Positions 12,762 through 21,115 of a stretch of 64,000 bases of DNA are shown here, one piece after another. The translations under genes and the position numbers were made by a program. Within the stretch, counting starts at the first letter, position 1, and each line of letters opens with the position of its first letter. The notes below the pieces were generated by a model. It was not told the DNA's origin, ran no database searches, and saw nothing but the letters and a program-made list of their open reading frames with translations. The stretch comes from JACVRW01 sp963765135. Lineage in GTDB: Bacteria > Actinomycetota > Thermoleophilia > Solirubrobacterales > Thermoleophilaceae. The stretch lies in NCBI GenBank assembly GCA_963765135.1, contig CAVXUX010000005.1, positions 1 through 64,000 of the forward strand, in the 5' to 3' direction.

Positions 12762-14371
12762 GAAGTGGAGCGACCGGCTGCGCGCCCGGCCGAGCCGGGC
12801 GCTTGCCCCACGGCGGTGGCGGCGCGCCCGAGTCGCGCGGGGAGCATGCCCGCCTCGAGCGAGTCGACCAGCGCCTCCCAGCTCGCCTCGATGATGTTCT
12901 CGGACACGCCGATCGAGCCCCACGTGTCGGTGCCGTCGCTGGCGTCGAGCAGCACCCGCGTGACGGCGGCGGTGCCCCGATTCTCGTCCAGGATGCGCAC
13001 CTTGAAGTTGACCAGCTCGATGTCGCGCAGGTGCGGGTAGCGCTCGCCGATCGCCTCGCGCAGCGCCCGGTCGAGAGCGTGCACCGGGCCGTTGCCCTCG
13101 GCGGTGCGCACGTAGCGCTCCCCGTCCACCCAGATCTTGATCGTCGCCTCGGTCTCCACCCGGCCGTCGGCGCGCTTCTCGACTATCGCCCGCCAGGACT
13201 CGAGCCGGAACAGCGGCTCGTACTCGCCGGTCTCCTTGCGGATCAGCAGGTCGAACGAGCCGTCGGCGGCCTCGAACTGATAGCCGCGGTGCTCCAGGTC
13301 CTTGACGCGCTCGACCACGCGCGCGGCGGTGGCGTCGTCCACGTCCGCGCGCGCCGAGACCGTCCCCTTGCCGGACAGCTCCGAGACCAGCACGCGGCGG
13401 TCGGCGCCGACGTCGACGGGGTCGACGTGCTCGAACGTGCGGGCGTCGCGGTTGACGCCGGCCACGTGCATGCCGCCCTTGTGCGCGAACGCGTTCGCCC
13501 CCACGTAGGGCTGATTGGGGTTCGGCGTGACGTTGCAGAGCTCGTCGACCAGGTGGGCGACCTCGGTCAGGCGCCGCAGCCGATCCGCGCCGATGCACTC
13601 GTAGCCCATCTTCAGCTCGAGCGTGGGGACGATCGTGATCAGGTTCGCGTTGCCGCAGCGCTCCCCGTAGCCGTTGAGCGTGCCCTGAACGAGCCGCGCC
13701 CCCGCCTCCACTGCGACCAGCGTGTTGGCCACGCCGCAGCCGGCGTCGTCGTGGGTGTGGATGCCTACCTGGACGCCGTCACCAAGCTCCTCGACCACGC
13801 GCGCGGTGGCCTCGGTCACCTGGGCCGGGACCGACGAGCCGTTGGTGTCGCACAGCGTCACGTTCTCGGCGCCGGCCTCGGCGGCGGCACGCAGGCAGCG
13901 CAGTGCGTAGTCGGGATCGGCGCGGAAGCCGTCGAAGAAGTGCTCCGCGTCATAGATCACGCGCTTGCCCTGAGCGACCAGGAAGCCGACCGAGTCGGCG
14001 ATCATGCGCAGGTTCTCCTCCGGCTCGACCTGGGTGACCTTCTCCAGGTGCAGCGACCAGGTCTTGCCGACCAGCGTGCAGACGGGCGCGAAGCAGTCGG
14101 CCAGCAGCCGCAGCCCCGGGTCCTCCTCGGCCGTCGAGTCGCGCCGGCGGGTCATGCCGAACGCGACGATCTCGGCGGTCTCGAAACTCTCCGAGGCCAG
14201 CAGCTCGAAGAGCGCCTCCTCCTTGGGGTTCGAGGCGGGGAAGCCGGCCTCGATCAGGTGCACGCCGAGCGAGTCGAGGGCATGGGCGACGCGCACCTTC
14301 TCGTCGACCGAGAGGGACATCCCCTCGCCCTGCATGCCGTCGCGCAGGGTCGTGTCATAGACGGAGACCAT
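12758..14371 (-). CDS. cimA: (R)-citramalate synthase
   Basis: The enzyme condenses acetyl-CoA with pyruvate to citramalate, opening the threonine-independent route to 2-ketobutyrate and isoleucine. The protein is 537 aa. DTTLRDG is at 6-12, followed by MQGEGMS where leuA has EQSPG, the CimA-type signature. The metal-binding GIHTHDDAG and the HMGL-like regulatory C-terminal domain are present. A 6-bp GC hairpin sits directly before the ATG. It lies between ilvE and the DegT gene. LeuCD and LeuB, encoded in this window, would complete conversion of citramalate to 2-ketobutyrate. Confidence 0.94.
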   Translation of the reverse strand: MVSVYDTTLRDGMQGEGMSLSVDEKVRVAHALDSLGVHLIEAGFPASNPKEEALFELLASESFETAEIVAFGMTRRRDSTAEEDPGLRLLADCFAPVCTLVGKTWSLHLEKVTQVEPEENLRMIADSVGFLVAQGKRVIYDAEHFFDGFRADPDYALRCLRAAAEAGAENVTLCDTNGSSVPAQVTEATARVVEELGDGVQVGIHTHDDAGCGVANTLVAVEAGARLVQGTLNGYGERCGNANLITIVPTLELKMGYECIGADRLRRLTEVAHLVDELCNVTPNPNQPYVGANAFAHKGGMHVAGVNRDARTFEHVDPVDVGADRRVLVSELSGKGTVSARADVDDATAARVVERVKDLEHRGYQFEAADGSFDLLIRKETGEYEPLFRLESWRAIVEKRADGRVETEATIKIWVDGERYVRTAEGNGPVHALDRALREAIGERYPHLRDIELVNFKVRILDENRGTAAVTRVLLDASDGTDTWGSIGVSENIIEASWEALVDSLEAGMLPARLGRAATAVGQAPGSAGRAAGRSTS

Positions 14372-14373
14372 CC

Positions 14374-14389
14374 GGGGGCTCCCGCCCCC
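14374..14389 (-). promoter_or_regulatory. GC-rich hairpin covering the cimA ribosome binding site
   Basis: On the coding strand, GGGGGC-GGGA-GCCCCC forms a 6-bp all-GC stem with a GNRA-type tetraloop, ending 2 nt before the cimA ATG. The only purine-rich stretch that could act as Shine-Dalgarno (GGGAG) is in the loop and the first closing pair. This could limit translation of cimA, or act as an intrinsic RNA stop. Confidence 0.55.
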
Positions 14390-14433
14390 AGACCCCCGTG
14401 AAAATTGGCTTGTCGCCTGCACTTTCGGCCGCT

Positions 14434-15366
14434 CTACGTCTGTGAGGGCACTGGTACGAGATCCAGCCACTCGGCGTACTGCGCGGCGCGGCCGTGCAGC
14501 GCGTCGTCGAACAGCTCCTGGATCTGGCGCGTGATCGGCCCCGGCTCGCCCTCGCCGATCGCGATGTCGTCGATCTCGCGCAACGGGGTCAGCTCGGCCG
14601 CGGTCCCGGTCAGGAAGACCTCGTCGGCCAGGGCCAGCTCGGCGCGCGCGATGTCGCGCTCGATCAGCTCGTACCCGAGGTCGCGCGCGATCTGGATGCA
14701 CGACTTGCGGTTGATGCCGTCGAGGATGCCCGCGGTCTGCGGGGGCGTGTAGATCACGCCCTCCTTGATCACGAACACGTTCTCGCCGCTGCCCTCGCAG
14801 ACGACGCCCTTGTCGTCGAGCAGGATCGCCTCGTCGTAACCGGACTTGATCGACTCGATCTTGGCCAGCACGGAGTTGAGGTACTGCCCCGACGCCTTCG
14901 AGTGCGGGATCAGCGAGTCGGCGGAGATGCGCCGGTAGGACGACACGCGCGCGCGCACGCCGTCGCGCTTGCCCTCCTCGCCGAGGTAGGGCGCCCACTC
15001 CCACACCGCGACCATCGCCTCGACCGGGTTCTCCAGCGGGTTGAGGCCCATCGGACCGTAGCCCCGCCACACCAGCGGGCGGATGTAGCAGCTCTTGAAG
15101 CCGTTGCGCACGATCAGCTCGTGCGTGACCTCGCGGATCTGCTCCTTCGAGAAGGGCAGGTCCATGTAGTAGAGCTTCGACGACGCCTCGAGGCGGTTGA
15201 GGTGGTCCTGGTTGCGGAAGATCGCCGTGCCGCGCTCGGTCTCGTAGGCGCGGATGCCCTCGAAGACGCCCGTTCCGTAGTGCAGCGCGTGCGTCAGTAC
15301 GTGTACCTTCGCGTCCTCCCAGGCGACGAACTCTCCGTTCAGCCAGATGAGGTCGGCGGTATTCAC
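14434..15366 (-). CDS. ilvE: branched-chain amino acid aminotransferase
   Basis: This 310-aa fold-type IV PLP enzyme carries out the last step of valine, leucine and isoleucine synthesis using glutamate. The PLP lysine is K157 in HSKASGQYLNS. The HALHYGTGVFEGIRAYE segment and EGSGENVFVIKEG are family hallmarks. The length matches E. coli IlvE (309 aa). It starts 9 nt after the leuB stop and precedes cimA by 62 nt, which places it in the leuB operon. Intact. Confidence 0.96.
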   Translation of the reverse strand: MNTADLIWLNGEFVAWEDAKVHVLTHALHYGTGVFEGIRAYETERGTAIFRNQDHLNRLEASSKLYYMDLPFSKEQIREVTHELIVRNGFKSCYIRPLVWRGYGPMGLNPLENPVEAMVAVWEWAPYLGEEGKRDGVRARVSSYRRISADSLIPHSKASGQYLNSVLAKIESIKSGYDEAILLDDKGVVCEGSGENVFVIKEGVIYTPPQTAGILDGINRKSCIQIARDLGYELIERDIARAELALADEVFLTGTAAELTPLREIDDIAIGEGEPGPITRQIQELFDDALHGRAAQYAEWLDLVPVPSQT

Positions 15367-15375
15367 GTACTGCTC

Positions 15376-16398
15376 CTAGAGGTTCGCGACGACCGCCCGG
15401 GTGGCGGTCTCTGTGGATGCATCGCCGCCCAGGTCCGGGGTCCGGAGGCCATCCCCGAGCGCACGATCGACGGCGGATTCTAGGGCAGCGGCTTCGTTCT
15501 CCATAGCGAGTCCGTGCCGCAGCATGAGCGCCACGGAGCCGAACATCGCGAGCGGATTGGCCCTGCCGGTGCCGACGATGTCCGGAGCCGAGCCGTGGAC
15601 CGGCTCGAACAGCCCAGGGCCGGAGCCGTCGCCCAGCGAGGCGCTCGGCAGCATTCCGAGGCTGCCGGTGAGCATCGCGGCCTCGTCGCTGAGAATGTCG
15701 CCGAACATGTTCTCGGTCAGGATCACATCGAACTCCGCCGGTCGGGACACCAGCTGCATAGCGGCGTTGTCGACCAGCATGTGCTCGAGCGGCGTGTCTT
15801 CGCCTTCGGCCACGCGGTCCACGACCTTGCGCCACAGCCGGGACGTCTCGAGGATGTTCGCCTTGTCCACGCTGGTCACCTTCCGGCGGGCTAGGTCGAA
15901 TCCCACGCGCGCGATCCGCTCGATCTCCGCCTCCGAGTAGACACAGGTGTCGTGAGCGGTGTCGCCGTCGAGCCCGCGATCGCCGAAGTAGATGCCGCCG
16001 GTCAGCTCGCGTACCACGAGCAGGTCCACGTCCTCGATCAGCTCGCGCTTGAGCGGGCTGGCGTCGAGCAGCGCCGGGCTGGGCCGCACCGGCCGCAGGT
16101 TCGCGAACAGGCCGAGCCCCTTGCGCAGGCCGAGCAGGCCCTGCTCGGGGCGCGGCTTGCCGGGGTCGGTCGTGTCCCACTTGGGGCCGCCGACTGCCGC
16201 CAGCAAGACCGCGTCGGAGTCGCGACAGGCAGCGAGCACCTCATCGGTCAGCGCCGTGCCGTGCGCGTCGATCGAGACGCCGCCGACGAGCCGCTCGTCG
16301 AGATCGAAGTCGCCGAGCTCGCGCAGCACCAGCTCGGCCGCGCTCATGATCTCGGGACCGATCCCGTCGCCCGGGAGGGTGACTATGCGCGCGGACAT
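15376..16398 (-). CDS. leuB: 3-isopropylmalate dehydrogenase
   Basis: This 340-aa NAD-dependent oxidative decarboxylase acts in leucine synthesis and, on 3-methylmalate, in the citramalate route to isoleucine. LPGDGIGPEI is at 8-17. ANLRPVR and LLVVRELTGGIYFG are substrate-binding segments. VDKANILETSRLWR supplies the catalytic lysine, and NMFGDILSDEAAM the metal-binding aspartates. The ATG is 9 nt from a TAGCCT -10 box shared with the divergent aldo/keto reductase gene. It is the first gene of the leuB-ilvE-cimA-degT operon. Confidence 0.97.
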   Translation of the reverse strand: MSARIVTLPGDGIGPEIMSAAELVLRELGDFDLDERLVGGVSIDAHGTALTDEVLAACRDSDAVLLAAVGGPKWDTTDPGKPRPEQGLLGLRKGLGLFANLRPVRPSPALLDASPLKRELIEDVDLLVVRELTGGIYFGDRGLDGDTAHDTCVYSEAEIERIARVGFDLARRKVTSVDKANILETSRLWRKVVDRVAEGEDTPLEHMLVDNAAMQLVSRPAEFDVILTENMFGDILSDEAAMLTGSLGMLPSASLGDGSGPGLFEPVHGSAPDIVGTGRANPLAMFGSVALMLRHGLAMENEAAALESAVDRALGDGLRTPDLGGDASTETATRAVVANL

Positions 16399-16426
16399 CG
16401 GGCCGGCAGGCTACCCTGCCGCGGCC
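16399..16426. promoter_or_regulatory. symmetric bidirectional promoter, leuB / aldo-keto reductase
   Basis: The 28-bp gap between the two ATG codons contains the near-palindrome GGCAGGCTACCCTGCC. The + strand gives TACCCT at 16412-16417 and the - strand gives TAGCCT at 16413-16408. Each box is exactly 9 nt from its own ATG, and the two share the central TA pair. No Shine-Dalgarno fits on either side, so both mRNAs should be leaderless. Confidence 0.6.
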
Positions 16427-17446
16427 ATGGCCGCCGAAGGACGCTACGACGCGATGGCCTATCGCCGGACGGGCCGCAGCGGGCTGCTCTTGCCGGCCGT
16501 GTCGCTCGGCCTGTGGCTCAACTTCGGCGAGGACCGCCCGCTCGTGGCCAGCCGCGAGACCGTGCTCGCTGCCTTCGACCGCGGTGTCACCCACTTCGAT
16601 CTCGCGAACAACTACGGCCCGCCCTACGGCTCGGCCGAGCGCAACTTCGGGCGCATCCTGGAACGAGACCTGCGTCCCTACCGCGACGAGCTCGTGATCT
16701 CGACGAAGGCCGGCTACGACATGTGGCCGGGCCCATACGGCGACCACGGCTCGCGCAAGTACCTGCTGGCCAGCCTCGACCAGAGCCTGACCCGGCTGGG
16801 CCTCGACTACGTCGACATCTTCTACTCGCACCGCTTCGATCCCGACACCCCGCTCGAGGAGACGATGGGCGCGCTCGACACGGCCGTCCGCTCGGGCAAG
16901 GCGCTCTACGCCGGGATCTCGTCCTACTCGGCCGAGCAGACGCGCGAGGCGCACCGGATCCTCGCGGAGATGGGCACTCCGCTCTTGATCAGCCAGGTCT
17001 CGTACTCGATGATCAACCGCTGGATCGAGCCCGACCTGGTCGACGCGCTCGGGGAACTCGGCGTCGGCTGCATTGCCTTCTCGGTGCTCGCCCAGGGTCT
17101 CCTGTCAGGCCGCTATCTGGACGGGGCGCCGGAGCAGTCCAGGGCGCGCAAGTACCCCGACATCCTCGAGCCGGACACGATCGACGAGCGCCGCCTGGAG
17201 ACCGTGCGCGCGCTCGCCGAGATGGCCGCCCAGCGCGGGCAGACGCTCGCGCAGCTGGCGATCGCGTGGGCGTTGCGTGACGAGCGCGTGACCTCGGCGC
17301 TGGTCGGAGCCAGCAGCGTCGCCCAGCTCGAGGAGAACCTGGACGCGCTGGACAGGCTTGCGCTGAGCGAGGACGAGCTGGCCGAGCTCGACCGTCACGC
17401 GCGTGACCTCGACGTCAACCGCTGGCAGCCGCCGCCGCAAGATTGA
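16427..17446 (+). CDS. gpr: aldo/keto reductase, L-glyceraldehyde 3-phosphate reductase (YghZ/GpR) type
   Basis: This 339-aa NADPH-dependent reductase closely follows the E. coli YghZ pattern throughout: LGLWLNFG, HFDLANNYGPPYGSAERNFGR, STKAGYDMWPGPYG and SRKYLLASLDQSLTRLG. The catalytic tetrad is D58, Y63, K94 and H135. The family detoxifies L-glyceraldehyde 3-phosphate and reduces some toxic aldehydes. It is divergent from leuB across a 28-bp shared promoter and followed by a strong hairpin terminator. Exact substrate in this organism is inferred from family similarity. Confidence 0.92.
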   Translation: MAAEGRYDAMAYRRTGRSGLLLPAVSLGLWLNFGEDRPLVASRETVLAAFDRGVTHFDLANNYGPPYGSAERNFGRILERDLRPYRDELVISTKAGYDMWPGPYGDHGSRKYLLASLDQSLTRLGLDYVDIFYSHRFDPDTPLEETMGALDTAVRSGKALYAGISSYSAEQTREAHRILAEMGTPLLISQVSYSMINRWIEPDLVDALGELGVGCIAFSVLAQGLLSGRYLDGAPEQSRARKYPDILEPDTIDERRLETVRALAEMAAQRGQTLAQLAIAWALRDERVTSALVGASSVAQLEENLDALDRLALSEDELAELDRHARDLDVNRWQPPPQD

Positions 17447-17448
17447 CA

Positions 17449-17484
17449 CCGGCCGCCCCGGGCCCGAAGGTCCGAGGCGGCCGG
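17449..17484. terminator. hairpin terminator between convergent genes
   Basis: A 16-bp stem with one mismatch and one G-T pair closes on a CGAA tetraloop. Left arm CCGGCCGCCCCGGGCC, right arm GGTCCGAGGCGGCCGG. It starts 2 nt after the reductase stop and lies before the convergent protease stop at 17587. There is no T-run on either side, as is common for GC-rich actinobacterial terminators; it could serve both strands. Confidence 0.7.
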
Positions 17485-17586
17485 GTCATGCCGTCTCCCG
17501 CGGCCGCAACTGCCGCAATGCTCACGGCTCACGCCTGTGCCGTGGCGGCCTGCGCGGGTATTGCGCTGGTTCGGCGCGGCGAGCCG

Positions 17587-18408
17587 TTAGCCCGCGCCCA
17601 GTATCGCCCCCACCACGTCCGTGGTGAACGGCTCGGTGCCGTTCACGACCTGCAGGTCCGCCAGCCCGTGCGCCCGCGCGTACGCGAGCTCGCGACTGAG
17701 GTCCCCCACCCCGTTCGAGCCCGCGAGCGGCGCCAGCGCGACCGTCGACAGGACGCCGATCGCCTGCCCCGAGCCGTTCAGGAACCCGCTGCCCGAGTCG
17801 CCCGGAATGCCCGGCGTGACCGTGTAGACCGTCCGGCTCCAGCCGTTGCCCTCGGTGCTGACCACGATGCCGCGCTTGGGGCTCAGCTGCGTGATGCCGA
17901 GGCGCAGCGACGAGTTGCCGTACGAGAACACGTCGCTGCCGGTCGCCGACGCGCCGCCGACCCCGGTCGGCCCGCCGAAGCCCGGCACGGACGGATTGAC
18001 CTTGCCCACGTCGGCCGGGTCGATCTTGACGAGCGCCAGGTCGTTGTAGGCGCACGTATCGGCGTTCGACTCGCCGCCCGACTGCATCGTGAGCCACGAG
18101 TTGTAGGCCAGCGTCCCCGGACGCGAGGCGCCGGTGATCTCAACCGACGTGCCGAGCGGCAGCGATGCGGCCAGGCAGCCGTCGGTGTCCGTGGCAGCGC
18201 CGGTGCTCGAGCAGTGCGCCGCCTGGCCGATGTATGTGTTCCCCCCTGCCGTATAGATGAAGTTGGCCGTGCACTGCCCGCCCGCCGTGACGGTCTGCAC
18301 GCCTGGATGGATGGTCGCCGTGGCCGCTGGGGCCCATGCCTCGGCACTGGCCGGAAGGGCCGCCGCAACGACGACGATTGCTATGAGTACCCGCGCGTTT
18401 CTGAACAC
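17587..18408 (-). CDS. secreted trypsin-like serine protease (S1 family)
   Basis: This 273-aa exported protein starts with GTG. A signal peptide covers about 1-24 (hydrophobic LIAIVVVAAALPA, then SAEA). The chymotrypsin-like triad is visible as H65 in GQAAHC, D123 in CAYNDLALVKI and S205 in GIPGDSGSGF. Cysteine pairs near 46/66 and 78/119 could form disulfides. It resembles short actinobacterial secreted proteases of the S1 clan that lack a long pro-region. The region between it and the reductase (17447-17586) holds only the terminator hairpin. Substrate unknown. Confidence 0.88.
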   Translation of the reverse strand: MFRNARVLIAIVVVAAALPASAEAWAPAATATIHPGVQTVTAGGQCTANFIYTAGGNTYIGQAAHCSSTGAATDTDGCLAASLPLGTSVEITGASRPGTLAYNSWLTMQSGGESNADTCAYNDLALVKIDPADVGKVNPSVPGFGGPTGVGGASATGSDVFSYGNSSLRLGITQLSPKRGIVVSTEGNGWSRTVYTVTPGIPGDSGSGFLNGSGQAIGVLSTVALAPLAGSNGVGDLSRELAYARAHGLADLQVVNGTEPFTTDVVGAILGAG

Positions 18409-18429
18409 GCAGACGCTCTACCCCATTTC

Positions 18430-19194
18430 TCAGAAAACCAAGCTACGTCGTGCGTCGATGTTGAGGCGCACGTACTCGAGCGTCAGCGGGGCCCCAGAGC
18501 GGCGCACGACCTCCTCGGCGTAGCGCTCGCGCAGCTCCTCGGGAAGCGCCTCCAAATGGTTGCCGAGACAGACCGTGCGGGCGAACTCGAGCGGGTTGTC
18601 GGGGGTGACCGGCCAGGGCTGCAGCCAGCAGCGCACCTCGTCGAACCCGGCCGCCGCGAGCAGCGCCTCGGTGTCCTCCGCCGACGCGTAGTTCCAGGGG
18701 CCCTTGAAGTCGCTCATGTGCTCCGCGTAGGGCTCCTGCGCCGCCACCTCGTCCGCGAGCCGCCGGAACGCGTCGATGTTGCCCTTGCCGCCGCACTGGG
18801 CGACCAGCCGCGCGCCCGGCTCGAGCGCCGCGGACAGCCGCTGGAAGAGGCGCTCGTGGTCGGCGATCCAGTGGAACACGGCGTTCGAGAAGGCGGCGTC
18901 GACAGGCTCGTCGAGAGTGAGCTCGGTGAGGCTCTGGCACAGCACCGTTGTGCGCTCCGGCGGCAGCGCCTCGCGCGCGTGCTCGACCATCGACGGCGCC
19001 GAGTCCACCGCCACCACGTGGCCGTCGGGCAGCCGGTCGAGAAGCAGGGCGGTTACCCGGCCCGAGCCACAGCCGGCATCCAGAACCGTCTCGTCGCCGC
19101 GCAGCGGCAGCCGCTCGAGCACGGCCTTGGCCATCTCCACCTGAGGGGTGGAGACGCGGTCGTAGCTGGTGGCGTCCCAGTCGCGCCCGCTCAT
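18430..19194 (-). CDS. tam: SAM-dependent methyltransferase, trans-aconitate 2-methyltransferase-like
   Basis: This 254-aa class I methyltransferase has SAM motif I VLDAGCGSGRVT near 37-48 and AVDSAPSMVEHAR as motif II. SNAVFHWIADH matches the Tam-type motif IV (NASLQWLPDH in E. coli). Tam methylates trans-aconitate, an inhibitor formed from cis-aconitate; the yeast homologue also methylates 3-isopropylmalate. The ATG overlaps the leuD stop (ATGA), so it is the last gene of regulator-leuC-leuD-tam. That setting makes a leucine-pathway tricarboxylate a plausible substrate, which is inference. The gene symbol follows similarity only. Confidence 0.78.
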   Translation of the reverse strand: MSGRDWDATSYDRVSTPQVEMAKAVLERLPLRGDETVLDAGCGSGRVTALLLDRLPDGHVVAVDSAPSMVEHAREALPPERTTVLCQSLTELTLDEPVDAAFSNAVFHWIADHERLFQRLSAALEPGARLVAQCGGKGNIDAFRRLADEVAAQEPYAEHMSDFKGPWNYASAEDTEALLAAAGFDEVRCWLQPWPVTPDNPLEFARTVCLGNHLEALPEELRERYAEEVVRRSGAPLTLEYVRLNIDARRSLVF

Positions 19195-19754
19195 GCGAGC
19201 GCGGTGGTCACCGGCCCGCTGCGCTCGCGCTCGCCCTCGTAGGCGTCGATCGCGCCGGCCTGCTGCAGGGTGACGCCGATGTCATCGAGGCCCTCGAGCA
19301 GGCGGCGGGCGATCTCCGGGTCGATCTCGAACGGCACCTGACGGCCCGCGAACGCCACCTCCTGCTCCTCGAGGTCGACGCGTGCGTGCCCGGCCGCCAT
19401 CAGCTCCTTCACATCCGCCTCCGGCAGCACCACCGGGAGCAGTCCGATCTTGGTGCAGTTCGAGTAGAAGATGTCGGCGAAGCTGGGCGCGACGATCGCG
19501 CGGAAGCCGTAGTCCTCCAGCGCCCAGGGCGCGTGCTCGCGCGACGAGCCGGAGCCGAAGTTGCGGCCGGTCGCGAGGATCGGGTTGGCGGGCAGGTCCC
19601 AGCCGGGCTCCTTGGCCCAGTCGTAGAAGAGGAACTCGCCGAAGCCCGTCCGCTCGACCCGCTTGAGGAACTGCTTGGGGATGATCTGGTCGGTGTCGAC
19701 GTCGCTGCGGTCGAGCACCGACACCTGGCCCTCGACGATCCGAACGGGCTCCAT
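19191..19754 (-). CDS. leuD: 3-isopropylmalate dehydratase small subunit
   Basis: This 187-aa subunit, with LeuC, isomerises 2-isopropylmalate to 3-isopropylmalate, and citramalate to 3-methylmalate in the CimA route. The swivel-domain signature is complete: DTDQIIPKQFLKR, FGSGSSREHAPWAL and FADIFYSNCTKIGLLP. Its ATG shares one base with the leuC stop (TGATG), and its stop overlaps the methyltransferase start. Intact. Confidence 0.97.
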   Translation of the reverse strand: MEPVRIVEGQVSVLDRSDVDTDQIIPKQFLKRVERTGFGEFLFYDWAKEPGWDLPANPILATGRNFGSGSSREHAPWALEDYGFRAIVAPSFADIFYSNCTKIGLLPVVLPEADVKELMAAGHARVDLEEQEVAFAGRQVPFEIDPEIARRLLEGLDDIGVTLQQAGAIDAYEGERERSGPVTTALA

Positions 19755-21112
19755 CACTCCCACCCCCTGATGTCCACGAAGTGACCCTCGATGGCTGCCG
19801 CGGCGGCCATCTTCGGGCTGACCAGATGCGAGCGCGCGCCGCGCCCCTGACGGCCCTCGAAGTTGCGGTTGGAGGTGGAGGCCACGCGCTCGCCGGGCGC
19901 CGCGATGTCCGGGTTCATCCCGAGGCACATCGAGCAGCCCGCCGAGCGCCAGTCGAAGCCGGCGGCGCGGAACACCTCGTCGAGCCCTTCGGCCTCCGCC
20001 TGCGCCTTCACCTGCTGGGAGCCGGGCACCACCATCGCGTCGATCGACGAGGCGACACGGCGCCCGCGGACCACCTCGGCGGCCTCGCGCAGGTCGCCGA
20101 TGCGCGAGTTGGTGCAGGACCCGATGAAGACCCGGTCGAGCTTGATCTCCTGGATCGGCGTGCCGGCGGCCAGCGCCATGTAGGTCAGCGCCCGCTGCTC
20201 GCCCTCGTCGCGCGGCTCGGGCACCGCGGCCGTCACGTCGGTGACCATCCCCGGCGTGGTGCCCCAGGTGACCTGGGGCGACAGCTCGCCCGCGTCGATG
20301 ACCACCTCGGAGTCGAACGTCGCGCCGTCGTCGGTGCGCAGCGCGCGCCACTCGTCCAGCGGCAGCGGGTCGGGCGCCGCCTCGCGGCCGGCGACCCACT
20401 CGAACGTCGTGTCGTCCGGGGCGATCATCCCGGCGCGGCCGCCGCCTTCGATCGTCATGTTGCAGACGGTCATCCGCCCCTCCATCGAGAGCCCTTCCAC
20501 GGCGGGGCCGGCGTACTCGATCACGTGGCCGACGCCACCGGCCACGCCGATGCGCCCGATCGTCCCGAGGATCAGGTCCTTCGCCGTCACGCCGTAGCCC
20601 AGCTCGCCCTCGTAGCGGATGCGCATCGACTTCGGCTTGCGCTGCTGGAGCGTCTGCGTGGCCAGCACGTGCTCGACCTCGCTGGTGCCGATGCCGAAGG
20701 CGAGCGCGCCGAAGGCGCCGTGGGTGGAGGTGTGGGAGTCGCCGCAGACGATCGTCATGCCCGGCTGCGTCACGCCCAGCTCCGGCCCGATCACGTGCAC
20801 GATGCCCTGGTGCGCCGACCCGATCGAGTAGGCCGGCACGCCGAACTCGCGGCAGTTGCGCTCGAGCGTCTCGACCTGCACGCGCGACAGCTGGTCGCGG
20901 ATCTGGGCCGCCGCGGTCGAGCCGTCGGTCGGGACGTTGTGGTCGGCGGTGGCGAGCGTGCGGTCGGGCCGGCGCACCGGGCGCCCGGCCAGCCGCAGCG
21001 ACTCGAACGCCTGCGGCGAGGTGACCTCGTGCACGAGGTGGAGGTCGATGTAGAGCAGGCTCTCGGCCACCTCGTGGGCGTCCCAGATCTTGTCGAACAG
21101 CGTTTGGGGCAT
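19754..21112 (-). CDS. leuC: 3-isopropylmalate dehydratase large subunit
   Basis: This 452-aa aconitase-family catalytic subunit carries the [4Fe-4S] ligands in GSCTNSRIGD and GCSMCLGMNPD. Other hallmarks are HLVHEVTSPQAFESLR near the N-terminus, CGDSHTSTHGAFGALAFGIGTSEVEHVLATQ and SNRNFEGRQG near the end. It starts 3 nt after the stop of the XRE-cupin regulator and overlaps leuD by one base. Intact. Confidence 0.97.
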   Translation of the reverse strand: MPQTLFDKIWDAHEVAESLLYIDLHLVHEVTSPQAFESLRLAGRPVRRPDRTLATADHNVPTDGSTAAAQIRDQLSRVQVETLERNCREFGVPAYSIGSAHQGIVHVIGPELGVTQPGMTIVCGDSHTSTHGAFGALAFGIGTSEVEHVLATQTLQQRKPKSMRIRYEGELGYGVTAKDLILGTIGRIGVAGGVGHVIEYAGPAVEGLSMEGRMTVCNMTIEGGGRAGMIAPDDTTFEWVAGREAAPDPLPLDEWRALRTDDGATFDSEVVIDAGELSPQVTWGTTPGMVTDVTAAVPEPRDEGEQRALTYMALAAGTPIQEIKLDRVFIGSCTNSRIGDLREAAEVVRGRRVASSIDAMVVPGSQQVKAQAEAEGLDEVFRAAGFDWRSAGCSMCLGMNPDIAAPGERVASTSNRNFEGRQGRGARSHLVSPKMAAAAAIEGHFVDIRGWE

Positions 21113-21115
21113 CGC

